Origin: Trichoplax adhaerens
Taxonomy: Eukaryota > Placozoa > Uniplacotomia > Trichoplacea > Trichoplacidae
Reading direction: 5' to 3'
Length of the DNA stretch: 64,000 bases
NCBI RefSeq assembly: GCF_000150275.1
Contig: NW_002060968.1
Location: 554,182-618,181, forward strand
Both the position numbers and the translations under genes were made by a program. This document shows positions 26,993-39,437 of the stretch, piece after piece. Position 1 is the stretch's first letter; each line of letters opens with the position of its first letter. A model generated the notes under the pieces. The model ran no database searches, had not been told where the DNA came from, and saw only the letters and a program-made list of their open reading frames with translations.

Positions 26993-28516
26993 TTTGCGAA
27001 CTTGACGATAAACCAATTCACCAAAGCAAGTATCTTCAATTTAGTTTAATGAATTTGAATTCAAACCATAAATGATGTATTAATGGAGATCAATTGACCT
27101 TCTATCGCATAGTTTTGTAAGCTTGCAGAGATAATTTGTAAAGGTTCATATATGCAACGATATATTATACTGCAGATTTCTAAAAATATAAATATATTGT
27201 AGTAACAGATCGTTTAAGTTAACTGAACTGAAGTTGAACTGAATCAAATTTTAATGCATTCTGTAATAGCCAACTATGATGAAAAATTTAGAAAGACTAT
27301 CGGCCTTTCTAAGGAAATTAGTATAAATTTTAATTCCTTTCTTTTAGCATACAAATAGATCTATTCCTATAGCTTATTGTATTAAAATATCCGTGAGAGT
27401 ATCGATTTAAACCCAAAGTAACTACATATGGCATGCCTTCTAAATTTTTTTGCCATTAATTAGTCCTATGTGGTAAAGACTTGCTATTCATAACTATTAT
27501 TATACTATTCGCTATTCGTTTCTCGTTGTTGATGATAACCTTACCTTAGGGCTATTATATAAACTATTCGACAGATACGCGCATAGTAGTTCTAGTTTAT
27601 AAAATTATCAGTGCCCGCCCAACTGTTTTAGGATATCTGTTCGGGCTAAGCAAGATCCTTACTCATTCACCCAATATAGGCAAAGGGATAGGCAAATAAT
27701 GAGACTGCGTCAAAGTAAATATTGCCCTAGTTAAAGAGGCTAATACAAAGCTTTGAATTTTTATCACATTCTAAAATTCTCTGGTAATTTGCTGGTAGAA
27801 TTAGGAATTTAATGCTGATAAGTATTGACGGGATGTAGATGTAGTTTAGAAATCTTTTAAACTTTATAATCAATACTTTCGTGTTTAAAAATATGTAAAA
27901 CAAACTTTTCAGTTTATTTAGACTGACTATTAATTAAGCAGTTACAGACGTAAATGATAAGTGTGAACGCTTTTTTTAATTCTTTGACTGAAATATTATA
28001 TTAGCGATATTTTTACCCTAAAATTGAATATAGTAACTGTTATTACATTAAGTAAGCTCAAATTTAGGATTTTATGTTTTAGTAAAAAATTGGTTTTACT
28101 TGGATTCAAATATAACATTAATTGCCTTAATGCTAACTAAAGCTCTTGAATTCGTCAAAATATGTCTCTTAGATAGCTAGCTTAAACCAACAAGGAGAAT
28201 TGCCGCATGAGGGTGTTTACAATTGGTTTCAAAGTCAAATAATTTTATGAGATTACCTTTGACTACATTGCCATATTGTCATATGCGTCCCAAAATAAAG
28301 CGAATTAAATATTCCATGTACATATACGAGCTTTAAAATGGAACATAGCATACGTAAGGGTATAACCAGCAAGCGAGTGGTTTAATTTAAGGTACATGTA
28401 TTTAATTCTAATAAGATTTGGCTGTTCCTAGTAATAACTCTCTTAATACAGAATAAACTTTTAAACTTTAATGCGTTCAGATGAAGATATTTTAATGATT
28501 CTAGACACGATAAGTC
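26993..28516. other. Upstream region of the broken receptor and 3' region of the next; part of a tandem unit
   Basis: Landmarks recur upstream of the next two units: GCCCGCC..ACTGTTTTAGG at about 27612 (again near 29885 and 32655) and GGTAATTTGCTGGTAGAA at about 27783 (again near 30045). No gene. Confidence 0.6.
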
Positions 28517-29521
28517 TTACTTTATACAGCTATTTCTGACAGTTTTAGTGTACATATTTAAAATTAAGTTTAAGAAGACTCTCCTAAAACTGGCACTTGC
28601 AAAATTATACAGTATAGGATTTACGATACCTGGTATAAACATAATGTAGGAGGTTGTGTAAAGCAGATTATTAAACTGAATAAAACTTTCATAAGCAAAT
28701 TTAGATTCTTGGAGATAAAGACTAGAAATCCAAATCCAACAAACAAGGAATGGAATAAATGAACAAGCAGACAATATCGTCATAATTAATAACGATGCTA
28801 TACAAATTTTTCGTCGTTTTATCGATTTCATGACTTTAAGTTTATAATAAGAATCATCAAGAGGCGGATTATTTCTACATAGTTTAAGTATGATCCTAAC
28901 ATAGCAAAATAATATTACTAGAGACGGTAGTGAAACTGAAAAAATCGTAAAGACTAATACTAAAATAAAAGCCGTTAAAGCATCGCTCGGAATAAGAACA
29001 ATAGAAAAACCTGCAATCTGATATGTATCGGTAGCACGCAAGATTGTCACTATTCCTGAGCAAATAAGAGCATAGATCCAAATACCAATAATATAAATCC
29101 AAATTTTACGTTTACTAACTGGTACAGATAGCGGACTTACAATCCCGCGATATCTTTCAAACGATATAAAAGACAAGGTAATCATTGAATTGGACGCAGA
29201 AAAGCTTGAAATAAAACTGGATGCAAGGCCAAATTTCAGATAATCTTGCTTGCCTGAACTATAGCTTTCTTCTTGATTATCTGTAATACTTATCGCTAGT
29301 ATCACATTTGCATTTACTGCTAAGCAGTATAAAATATCCGTTATTGCTAAATTAGCAATCATAATATGTAGTGGCTGTTGAAGATCTTTGCTGGAAATCA
29401 CCAAATAGCACACAATTACATTAAATAAAATGCCAACAGAACCGAGACTGAGTGTGGCCACTACTGAAAACACATTCAATGACTCATTTAAGGGAAGACT
29501 TGAATTCGTTAGATTAAACAT
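28517..29521 (-). CDS. Class A GPCR, 334 aa, single exon, lacking the usual extracellular disulfide
   Basis: Seven hydrophobic segments; N-glycosylation sequons at Asn3, Asn6 and Asn12; DLQQP 46-50; TM2 Asp62; ERY 122-124; ICL3 PPLDDSYYK; NPILY 301-305 and NFAS. The Cys expected at the start of TM3 is absent (KFGLASSF) and ECL2 also has none, so the conserved class A disulfide is missing, unlike the other four intact receptors of the window. Nearly identical to the nonsense-mutated copy at 31309-32313. TM7 has no retinal Lys. Ligand unknown. Its promoter region is shared with the duplicated unit. Confidence 0.91.
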   Translation of the reverse strand: MFNLTNSSLPLNESLNVFSVVATLSLGSVGILFNVIVCYLVISSKDLQQPLHIMIANLAITDILYCLAVNANVILAISITDNQEESYSSGKQDYLKFGLASSFISSFSASNSMITLSFISFERYRGIVSPLSVPVSKRKIWIYIIGIWIYALICSGIVTILRATDTYQIAGFSIVLIPSDALTAFILVLVFTIFSVSLPSLVILFCYVRIILKLCRNNPPLDDSYYKLKVMKSIKRRKICIASLLIMTILSACSFIPFLVCWIWISSLYLQESKFAYESFIQFNNLLYTTSYIMFIPGIVNPILYNFASASFRRVFLNLILNMYTKTVRNSCIK

Positions 29522-30786
29522 TTTGTGAAGTTGATGATAAGCTATTTCACAAATACACGAAACTTACATTCAGATTAATCAATTTAAATAAAATTATAAA
29601 TGATTATATAGACGATGATTAATCGAGGCTACTGTTGTACAATTACTCAAACTTGTAGAGACGATTGATAAAGTTAGTAATTTAATTTTGGACTTCTAAC
29701 AAAAACGAATAATTAGCAGATACAAATTGTTTAAAGTTGAGTCGTACTAAAATTTAATTTACTTTCATACCATGAAGCTGTCTCTACGCTAATACGCAGC
29801 GTGTTTGTCTGCTACCCTTAACTAAAGGCTATTGAATAATTTTGCTCTATAAATTTAATAGTTCCAGTCCATAAAAATATCAGCGCCCCGCCCCACTATT
29901 TTAAGGAATCTATTTAACTTAAGTAGGATTCCTGCCCATTTCACAATAAAGGCTAATAATAGTCCTACATCTGAGGAATTACTGTGTACGTAAAGAAAGC
30001 TAATGTCAAGTTTCAAACTTCTGCGGCATTATAAAATTATCAGGTAATTTGCTAGTAGAAATCGGTGCTTGATACTTTTAGGTAATAGTAGGATGTAGTT
30101 GTAGATTTAAAATTATTTTAACTTTATTGTTAAAAACTTAATGTTTTAAAATATGTTACGCGAATTTTCAAGTTTATTACCTATTTAATATTCGATAAAC
30201 CTTATTTATTACTCTGTCGCAGATATTATTGATTAAAGTGATTGCTTGTTTTAATTATTAGATTGGAATATTAAATTAATGATATTTTATGCTAGTATTA
30301 AATACAGCAATAGTTATTACATTCTGATCTCAAAGTTAGGATTAATTTTCATAAGAAATTAGTTTTAACTTCCATAACTCATCATTTATCGAACCTTTTA
30401 GAAATATAGTTCGATTCTTGGTTAGTAAATAAAGGATAATAATAATATTAAGATTGACTATCCTCATAATAATCAGAAAAGAATTCTATAAGACCATCAA
30501 TACTAAATATAAGACGACTTTTTATAGTACGGAGAAATACCAATACTATTTTGACACCAATGCACCTTATTTAATTCTTATCCATATAAAATATTCTAAG
30601 AAAGTTACAGAGCCATGTAATCTAGTGAACATAATATCAGTGAAGAGTTTAGCTATTTTACTTTTACTGATTTCGATAGCTCACCCAAATGTTACATTAA
30701 TGCCTTGATACTGACTAAATCTCTTGAAATCGTAAGATATGTCTCCTAGATGGTTAGCATAAAACCGATAATAACTCTCTTAATAC
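29522..30786. other. Receptor upstream region and unit spacer
   Basis: 29522-29780 is almost identical to 32314-32575, the matching upstream DNA of the duplicate. Later sequence carries the unit landmarks GCCCCGCCCCACT (29884) and GGTAATTTGCTAGTAGAA (30045). The 84-codon + frame at 30454-30708 has no recognisable motif. Confidence 0.5.
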
Positions 30787-31240
30787 TGATTTTGATGGAG
30801 GGTTCGAAGAGTCAGATAATGTGGTTTTAGTTGCCATGCAGAGAATTGCATAAGAACTTAAGAAAAGAGGATACTTTTATTGTAGATAGTAGTTAGGTAC
30901 GGTAGGTCAGCGTGGTAGCTGCCTTGAGTAAAGTGTGAATACCAAGTGTGACTAATAATGCAACTTAATAAATCTAAGGTAGAAAACGGCAATATTTATA
31001 GCTATGGCATTAGAACGCATGCAGAGAACATGATTGTAGGAATAGATACAACATATACCATAACAGGTCATAGAATAACAGATGATTGTAGAAAATAGTG
31101 AGGACTGTAATAGCTAAAAGTAGTAAGCCATATTTGAATATAGAGCGAACAGACCGTAGATATGTCTAAATATAAGATCAATACAACATGTCTATATTTA
31201 AGAGCAGAATATAGTTACAGTATATTCTAAATATACTACA
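30787..31240. mobile_element. Interspersed element, family F (LTR-like), between duplicated receptors
   Basis: Bounded by comparison: unit 2 runs straight from CTCTCTTAATAC to GAATAAAC at about 28438-28458, while unit 3 has this 454-base insert there. Ends TGATTTTGATGG ... ATACTACA. An inverted, diverged copy lies at 44113-44541. TG..CA ends suggest an LTR, but a clean 5-bp duplication is not visible, so the class is uncertain. Confidence 0.65.
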
Positions 31241-31308
31241 CTGAGTAAAATTTTAAACGTTAATGCGTTCAGATGAAGATATTTTAATGATTCTAGACAC
31301 GATAAGTC

Positions 31309-32313
31309 TTACTTTATACAGCTATTTCTGACAGTTTTAGTGTACATATTTAAAATTAAGTTTAAGAAGACTCTCCTAAAACTGGCACTTGCAAAATTAT
31401 ACAGTATAGGATTTACGATACCTGGTATAAACATAATGTAGGAGGTTGTGTAAAGCAGATTATTAAACTGAATAAAACTTTCATAAGCAAATTTAGATTC
31501 TTAGAGATAAAGACTAGAAATCCAAATCCAACTAACAAGGAATGGAATAAATGAACAAGCAGACAATATCGTCATAATTAATAACGATGCTATACAAATT
31601 TTTCGTCGTTTTATCGATTTCATGATTTTAAGTTTATAATAAGAATCATCAAGAGGCGGATTATTTCTACATAGTTTAAGTATGATCCTAACATAGCAAA
31701 ATAATATTACTAGAGACGGTAATGAAACTGAAAAAATCATAAAGATTAATGTTAAAATAAAAGCCGTTAAAGCATCGCTCGGAATAAGAACAATAGAAAA
31801 ACCTACAATCTGATATGTATCGGTAGCACGCAAGATTGTCACTATTCCTGAGCAAATGAGAGCATAGATCCAAATACCAATAATATAAATCCAAATTTTA
31901 CGTTTACTAACTGATACAGATAGCGGACTTACAATCCCACGATATCTTTCAAACGATATAAAAGACAAGGTAATCATTGAATTAAATACAGAAAAGCTTG
32001 AAATAAAACTGGATGCCAGGCCAAATTTCAGATAATCTTGCTTGCCTGAACTATAGCTTTCTTCTTGATTATCTGTAATACTTATCGCTAGTATCGCACC
32101 TACATTTACTGCTAAGCAGTATAAAATATCTGTTATTGCTAAATTAGCAATCATAATATGTAGTGGCTGTTGAAGATCTTTGCTGGAAATCACCATATAG
32201 CATATAATTATGTTAAATAAAATGCCAATAGAACCGAGACTGAGTGTGGCCACTACTGAAAACACATTCAATGACTCATTTAAGGGAAGACTTGAATTCG
32301 TTAGATTAAACAT
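31309..32313 (-). pseudogene. Class A GPCR with one nonsense codon; recent pseudogene or truncated receptor
   Basis: Almost identical to 28517-29521. The frame is open from Met at 32313 for 270 codons, where the CAA (Gln271) of the paralogue is TAA (31501-31503), just after SLYL in the loop before TM7. The remaining 63 codons, including NPILY, are still readable to the same stop at 31309-31311. With TM7 lost a normal receptor cannot form. No other disabling change was seen, so the nonsense change is young, or polymorphic, or a base error. Confidence 0.9.
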
Positions 32314-33397
32314 TTTGTGAAGTTGATGATAAGCTATTTCACAAATACACGAAACTTACATTCAGATTGATCAATTTAAATAAAATTATAAATGATTAGA
32401 TAGACGATGATCAATCGAGGCTACTGTTGTACAATTACTCGAACTTTTAGAGACGATTGATAAAGTTAGTAATTTAATTTTGGACTTCTAATAAAAACAA
32501 ATAATTAGCAGATACAAATACAAATTGTTTAAAGTTGAGTCGTACTAAAATTTAATTTACTCTTATACTATGAAGCTATCTCTGCGCAAATACGCAGAGA
32601 GGTTGCCTGCCATTCTATGAAAATTAAGATAAGTTTTAATTAATTTCTATTGGCCTCGCTCAACCATCTTAAGGAGTCTTTTTAACTTTAGCAAGATCCA
32701 TGATAATTTTCAAAATAAAGGTTGATGATATTGCTTAATGTAACTTGAGTAAATACCCTATAATTCAATGAGACTAATATGAAGCTCACATCTTTTTTAA
32801 TTCTGTTGATTTATCGGGGAAATTTACAGGCTTTAAGGTATAAGTTGCTCGATACTTTGAAGAAGTGGTGGAACGTAATTGTAATTTCTAAATCTATTTT
32901 ACTTTATAACCAAACGCAAAATGTTTCAGCATATATTATATGAATTTTTTAATTTATTAATGATGTAAAATAAGACAGATTTTATTAAATCTGGTCAAAG
33001 TTGCAGTGTTAAATGACGTTAAGGTTAGGACTACTTTTAAAAAATAGATTGTTTACACTTCGATATTGTATCGACAACGAAAATGTCTTAGAAGTAAAGT
33101 TCGATTCTGGTAAATGAATTCTGAAAATATTATTGTCAGGATAGCCAATCCTAATTTTAGCCCTAGTAGAAAGGATACAATGCCGCCAATGCCAACTAAG
33201 GACAGTTTGTGACGATATATCGATACTGCCATTACACCCATCCCTCCTTTTGATACTAACTGTTACAAAAAGTCTAATATAGCCATGTTACCTTACATTA
33301 TCGCGTAGTTGTGAATTGTTGTTATACTATCAGCTTTATTCACGTTTTTAAACTTTTAGCCTTCATTTTCTAATAACCAAAGGACATAGTTTAATAT
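32314..33397. other. Receptor upstream region; end of the third tandem unit
   Basis: 32314-32575 matches the upstream of 28517-29521. GGCCTCGCTCAACCATCTTAA near 32652 is the third copy of the unit landmark. The 62-codon - frame at 33053-33241 has no family motif. Confidence 0.5.
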
Positions 33398-34399
33398 CTA
33401 CCTATAAATTATTAGACTGCTAAAATATATTCTTACTCTTTTAAGCATCATTTTAATTTCCTTTTTAAAGTTATCACTTGCAAAATTATACAATATTGGG
33501 TTCAGGATTGCTGGCAACAACATCAAGATTGTGAAAAGTTGAAAAAAGTACCAAGTCCCTTCGGGTACTTTCCAATGAAATTGTGAATCTTGCAGTTTTT
33601 GGAAAAATAGCCAAACATACGATATAATGAACGGGCAAGACGCAGTTGAAGATATCACAGTGATGATCAAAAGCCAAATAATCGACCTGTATCTTTTACG
33701 AATGGACTTCCTGATTCTTGTTTTATAACTGGAATCATCCATAGGAATAGTTTTTCGACATAACTTTACTAGGATGCAAACATAGCAAGTAAGAATGATG
33801 CTTAAAGGTATGAAACAGCCTATGGTAGCAAATACAGTTATTATTACTGTATCGACTACAACAGAACCAGAAGACAGCGATCCTGAACAATCGATAACAT
33901 CATGGTGCTCGTAAGAGTTAAAGACCAAAAATATGGATGCCGCAGCTACAGTGTAAACCCAAAGGCTTAAAATAATAAATTTCAACTTGTGCTCTATAAA
34001 GGAAAATTTTAACGGAAAAACTATTGCACGAAATCTTTCCATGCCAATTAGGGATAACGTTATAATAGAACTAGCTGAAGAAGTAACTCCTAAAAAATTG
34101 GCAATATTACATATGATAGTAATACTGGTAATGGATAATTCAAGAAAAAGCTTGGGATTATGAGACGATATTACGACCAAAATGCAGTTGTAAATAGATA
34201 CCATGCAATACATCATATCACCTATAGCTAGATTGGCGATCAAGCAATTTATCGGCTGCTGTAGATATTTTTTAGTAAAAATTAGCACACATACCGTCGT
34301 ATTGAAGAAAATTCCTATAATACTAAGTACTGCGAGTGTTCCAAGAACAGGATAGCTCTGTAGTTTTAGGGCTGATGCCATTGAATCAGTTGCATTCAT
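33398..34399 (-). CDS. Class A GPCR, 333 aa, single exon
   Basis: N-glycosylation sequon at Asn2; TM1 with FFNTTVC; KKYLQQP; TM2 Asp61; Cys97 and Cys171 for the TM3-ECL2 disulfide; ERF 121-123 in place of ERY; ICL3 IPMDDSSYK; TM7 NPILY 300-304 then NFAS. TM6 holds SCPF rather than CWxP. The basic ICL3-TM6 junction (KSIRKRYR) is typical of G-protein contact regions (family knowledge). Closest by motif to the 39984-41033 and 48662-49705 genes (QQP(I/L)N.LIAN, ECL2 DCSG/DCTG). Ligand unknown. Confidence 0.92.
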   Translation of the reverse strand: MNATDSMASALKLQSYPVLGTLAVLSIIGIFFNTTVCVLIFTKKYLQQPINCLIANLAIGDMMYCMVSIYNCILVVISSHNPKLFLELSITSITIICNIANFLGVTSSASSIITLSLIGMERFRAIVFPLKFSFIEHKLKFIILSLWVYTVAAASIFLVFNSYEHHDVIDCSGSLSSGSVVVDTVIITVFATIGCFIPLSIILTCYVCILVKLCRKTIPMDDSSYKTRIRKSIRKRYRSIIWLLIITVISSTASCPFIISYVWLFFQKLQDSQFHWKVPEGTWYFFQLFTILMLLPAILNPILYNFASDNFKKEIKMMLKRVRIYFSSLIIYR

Positions 34400-36003
34400 A
34401 TTAATTGATTAAAAAGGCTTATTAAGATTTTTTGGTGAAAATATTTTAGTCTAACGCGAAATAGAATTAACTGTACGTAAAAAGTAAGTATAATCAATTA
34501 CGGCTTCTATTTCATATAGTCTTCTTATAAATGATGATAAAACTATTGAAACCAAAATTATATTTCAAAATGTATAATAATTAGCTTTAATGTCTAATAT
34601 GAACCATTTGAATGGAATCGTTTCCAAGGATTAAAAATTACTCAATTTGTCAATAAGTGTGCACCGATAATTAGTGGAATATCGTGATTGGATATTAAAT
34701 TAAAAAGAAAACTAAGCATTGTGAATAATGTAGCGGTAAATGGTCGAATCAGGATCATTAGATATCACAAGTTAATGCAATAGTATTTCTAACATAAATT
34801 TATTATCTGAATTACCAACAATCAAATGTTATAGTTAAATAATTGCTAGTAAGCGATTAATAGACTATCTATCTTATTCTATGTCAGGAATTTATCGTTA
34901 TTTAAATAATTTTTATGTAGTTACTTTTCAAGATATACTATGGTTTAGGCATATTATAATCGTTCCCAAAAAGACTATATTACGATATGCTAGGATAAAT
35001 GAACATGAGAAAAGATCTGTTGTGGAAGTTAATCTATCGAGTTGTAACTGTACAATATGGATGATACGATAAGAAATTTTAACAGTTGAGATACATTGCA
35101 GCTATAAAAAATAATTAATTACGTTCAATAAGACAAGAGTTAATTGCTATTTAAAAATCTTATAAAATGATACTGGCTTAATGCACTTAGTTTCAGGAAA
35201 ATTTTCATTTTCTGATATCCGAAGAATCAACTAATACATAATTTTGTATCGTGATAGAAATTCGTTTTCAAGACTGTTGAGAAACAAGTTTTCGATATTT
35301 TTTAGTGACAATAGCAGACTCATAGCTTGAAACTTCATTATTAATTACGTAAGAAAAATCTTCTAAATAAAGTTTAGCTAAGAAATTGGCTAGTACTAGC
35401 TTAGTAGAATGGTGTTAAACTGAATTGTAATAGCCATTAGTTAATAGAAATCATTTTCATTGACCATATAGTTTCTTGTAGGATAAAAGATAGACTAGCA
35501 AGGATAATATTAGCTCAGAAATGTGCAGTAGGAGGGTAGTTTTAATCTATGACAAGCTATTAGCTAGACTTACTAGATTAAAGGGAAAAATAACACTTAT
35601 TTCATTTTATACTCATAATATAACTCATACCTTAAATCTGCCATGCCAGCATTACAACAATTAAATTTACTCATTCTGTAGTGGAAGAGAATTATAGTAT
35701 TATAATTTCATATTCTATCACTAATCTATGCACATTGATTGATTTTATAGTGTCACCCTTTTAGTAATCATAATTTAGTGGTAGTCATGTTAAAAGCTTT
35801 AATGTCTCAAAATTAAATCAAATGCCACCCTGTATTATTCATCCATTCTTTCCAAAGAGAAAAATAACAATATTATATCAGAGTATCCGGAGTGGCCTTA
35901 AACTGTGCTTTAGTAGCTATTTGTTAATGCGAATTTATTAACGTTGGCTCAAGAGTTGTCGTAAGGATAAAATATAGAGTAGTGACGATAATATCAGCAT
36001 AGC
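34400..36003. other. Intergenic DNA; diverged tandem duplication in the second half
   Basis: 35480-35930 resembles 35945-37000 with the LTR at 36004-36638 removed (shared GGATAAAA.ATAGA, TACTAGAT.AAAGG, TTATTTCATTT and later landmarks). A 63-codon + frame at 34881-35072 is unsupported. Confidence 0.45.
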
Positions 36004-36638
36004 TGTGACAGTGTTAAATACTGTATTACAGTAGAAATATCTATGTTAGGATAATTCTTGTTAGCCTATCCTGATTTAGTTAACCTCTAATTTGGATATA
36101 CTGTGCTTTAATATAGCACTGACTTTTTATGACAGTGACACATATACACATACTGAAACTAATAGTTATAATAGGGAATGCAAATCATCTACTTACAGTT
36201 CCAATCATTGTGATTGTAATGTACTTATGGTAGATCGTAAATTATCATGGAAATGTTCCGTGATAGGACATATCGTAATCTGACTATTCTGTATTAGTCA
36301 TTATATGTCTATGTTGGTAAATACTGTTGTCTGCATTAAGGGAGCTGTAGCTGAAATTAATATCTAATTCAGTAAATGATTCTAATGTTAATTGTATTAA
36401 CTATGACTCATGAACTATTGAGGATTAGTATATAAATAAATGCAGTATATCGTACAATAAAGTGAATTCTCAAGCTTAGTGTTTAACGTAAAATACGAGG
36501 CGTCTAAGTCTTTATGTAGTCTGCTAGTAGAGCAAAAGTGTTTGTAATAGTGCAGATATCGTTCCTTGATACGTGGTTCAAGGAATTGACTTATTGATCG
36601 TATATTGCGTTATCTTGTTGCAAAGCTGTTTTGTGAGA
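36004..36638 (+). mobile_element. Solo LTR, family A, with exact 5-bp target duplication
   Basis: Begins TGTGACAGTG; ends TTTTGTGAGA (the terminal CA is changed to GA). ATAGC flanks both sides (35999-36003 and 36639-36643). TATA-like box at about 36428. Same orientation as the other two family A copies. Confidence 0.85.
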
Positions 36639-39437
36639 ATAGCAACAAGCAGTAAAAGAATAATTCTAATCTATAGCTTACTGCCATGAAGATTTACTAG
36701 ATCAAAGGCAAAAAAGGATACCTATTTCATTTCAGACTTCACTTCAATTATGTTTATTTCCGCTGAGGTAAAAGCAAATTAAAGAAAAATAGATTTACAT
36801 TCTACTACCCGGCTATGCATACTGATTTTACAACAGTACTTGTTCAAATAAACGTAGTTTGGTGCTAGTTGTGATATTTATGCTAAGAAAACTGACACCT
36901 CAAAAATGAATCGAATGCTTTCCTGTGACAGGCTTCTATTTATTCAAAAGAGACGAAATACAATATTGTATTATATCATACGAAAAATTGGAAAAGATTA
37001 AATTATGCTGAAAAGATGGTAACTTGCGCAAGAATTAAGGCACAATCTTTAACTGAATCTACGATAAAGTCTATATGCACTTAAGAATATATTATTAATT
37101 GATCATACGAAATAGCTAAAATTAACGTATTTGAGTGAAGTCGAAAATTTGTTTGCAATAAAGCTTTCGAATAACAAATAAATGAAAGGTAACTTTTTTA
37201 CTCTCTAATAACTTTTAAATACAACTATCTTCCCAAGCTATTTTCTTAAAGTCAGCTACATCACAGTATCGAAATAAAACTCTGATAGCTAATTTTTATA
37301 AATTTTGTATTAAATACTAGCTTTAGCATGCAATTATAAAAGAATTTTTAGAATTCTACTGTACTACTTGTTGTTATGGAAGTAAAATTAGCATCTTGGA
37401 TGACTTTTACTAACAATTGTAGCTCTATTCATTGCCATTTTTAAGAGTCACGAACGCGTTCATCATTAACACGCAATCTTATTCATGAGAATTTGTTTAC
37501 TTCCGCATTATGTTAGCTTGTGAATTTTTGCTTTATCAGGTGAAATTTTTCTATCTAAGCATTGTCATTCCTAATTAATGAACCAGACTGAATAAAGTTC
37601 TGAATAGAAGGTTCCTTAATACACTAATAGCAAAATAAGAGATAATGATATAGTATGACCATTGATTGCAGATAAAATGTATTCAGTGTTCTCCTACTAT
37701 TGGGATCTTCAAACTGCTAGGTACAGTAAGGTATGATTTCCTCTTGAAATAAGCGACATTTACTCAATGACTTATACTAAGCGATTTAAATATTTTATTT
37801 ATCGTATAGTGGCCATTCTGTTAATGTTTGAAATGCGGATCTGAAAATTCTTCAATTAAAAATAATAGGTTTTACTAAACTTGGTACTACAGAGCTGTAC
37901 ATGGCTTACCACAATCAAATGATAATAATTTAGCTTATTGGTGTCATTTAGCCAACGCAGTATATTTTCGGCATATTATTATATGCATTCAAACCATGTT
38001 ACAGTAATTTTATACGCGCTTCAGCTCAGATGCTGTTAGAATTATTAGATCAACTAGATTTGTAATAGCAATCTAGTATACATAGTAAAATAAAATCCCC
38101 CTTAAACTACAGTGCTTTGTAAATATAGGAAACTAGTACTAGCATTAATATAGTTATAAAGTAAGGATGAACTTAATAGGATTGTAGATTTTAATCTTAT
38201 AATGATTTCAATGATGTTAAGCTATGCTATTTTGATGATAGCTATATACATATATTTATGTAACGTATCGTCCTAATATAGATATTGATCAACTATTAGT
38301 CACGTGTTAAAAGTTAATAATAATAATAATAATATAGAAATAATCTTCAAGTAGGGGTAGTTGCTAATGTAAAATTGAAGACAATGTATGTTTTCGTCTT
38401 TGATCGCTAAATAAATTTCCTCTAAGCTAAGATGGGTTGTTGTGTACTAAATTTCATATGAATATAATGACGAGTAGTTTATTATAACTTCGCTATACTA
38501 GTAATTTGTTCATATATAACATGAATAGGCTAAGTCATAATTTATATAGTATTTTAAACAATAATTTCTCAAACTAACGTTTTGAATTTCGATTCACAAT
38601 GAGTTTTCTTTAAAAAGTATTAGGATTAGCAAGTACAGTATGCATAATGGTGACATAGTCGAAATAAAATTAACCGTGTGTATCTCAGTTTTATCATCTT
38701 AAATATGTGCTAAACCGATACAGTCAATTCTGTAACCACTGATTCTAATTTCCATTAACCAAATTAGATTGAAAATTGATTTTGCGAGCGAAACCTTATA
38801 ATACCTTGCCTATTTTTCTACGATTGATTAAACAATCTGTAAGCTTTATATCAATTGCAGCAGAACTAATCAATCCGGCTTGCAGCTGTTCCTGATTTCA
38901 AGAATAAGAATCATCCAACCGGCATAAGCTATTACTTGGTTTAATCAATAACATTTTTACAGTTTTGAGAAGAAACAATTATTAAACATTTTAAGCGATT
39001 GCAACAGAATTGATTACAGCATCATGAATTTCGAATAAATTCTAATTATAAATCATTTCCGGTATTCTTAGATTTCAGGCTAATAAATTATTGATTTGTT
39101 GATAAGTTCCCAAATTCCTGTTATAAATTAGCAAATACAGTACATAAATCCATGCAAGGCATCTGTAGTTCAAAATATTTCAATCATGAGGCCATATCCT
39201 ATCTATTAATTTACGCGATGGCAAAGAATAAAATTGAGGTAGCTACGGTTTATGTCACAAATATCAAATTAATAGCGTAAGACTATAAGAGGAACTACAA
39301 CTTTCTAAGACGACTATCAATATCTATTTAATTTCTTGGAATTATTTGCACTTTCATTAAACTATTTCGCTGTTTGCATCAATTATTCAAAATCAATAAT
39401 ACACGATATTCGTATATGTTTAGAAGAACAAAAATGG
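36639..39437. other. Intergenic DNA; no gene seen
   Basis: 36640-37000 is the second half of a diverged duplication with 35480-35930. A (TAA)n run lies at about 38317-38333. No coding frame of note. Confidence 0.4.

Noticed and set aside
38317-38333. (TAA)n and the (AT)n at 55694-55708 as functional elements
   Set aside because: Short simple repeats are expected in such AT-rich DNA.
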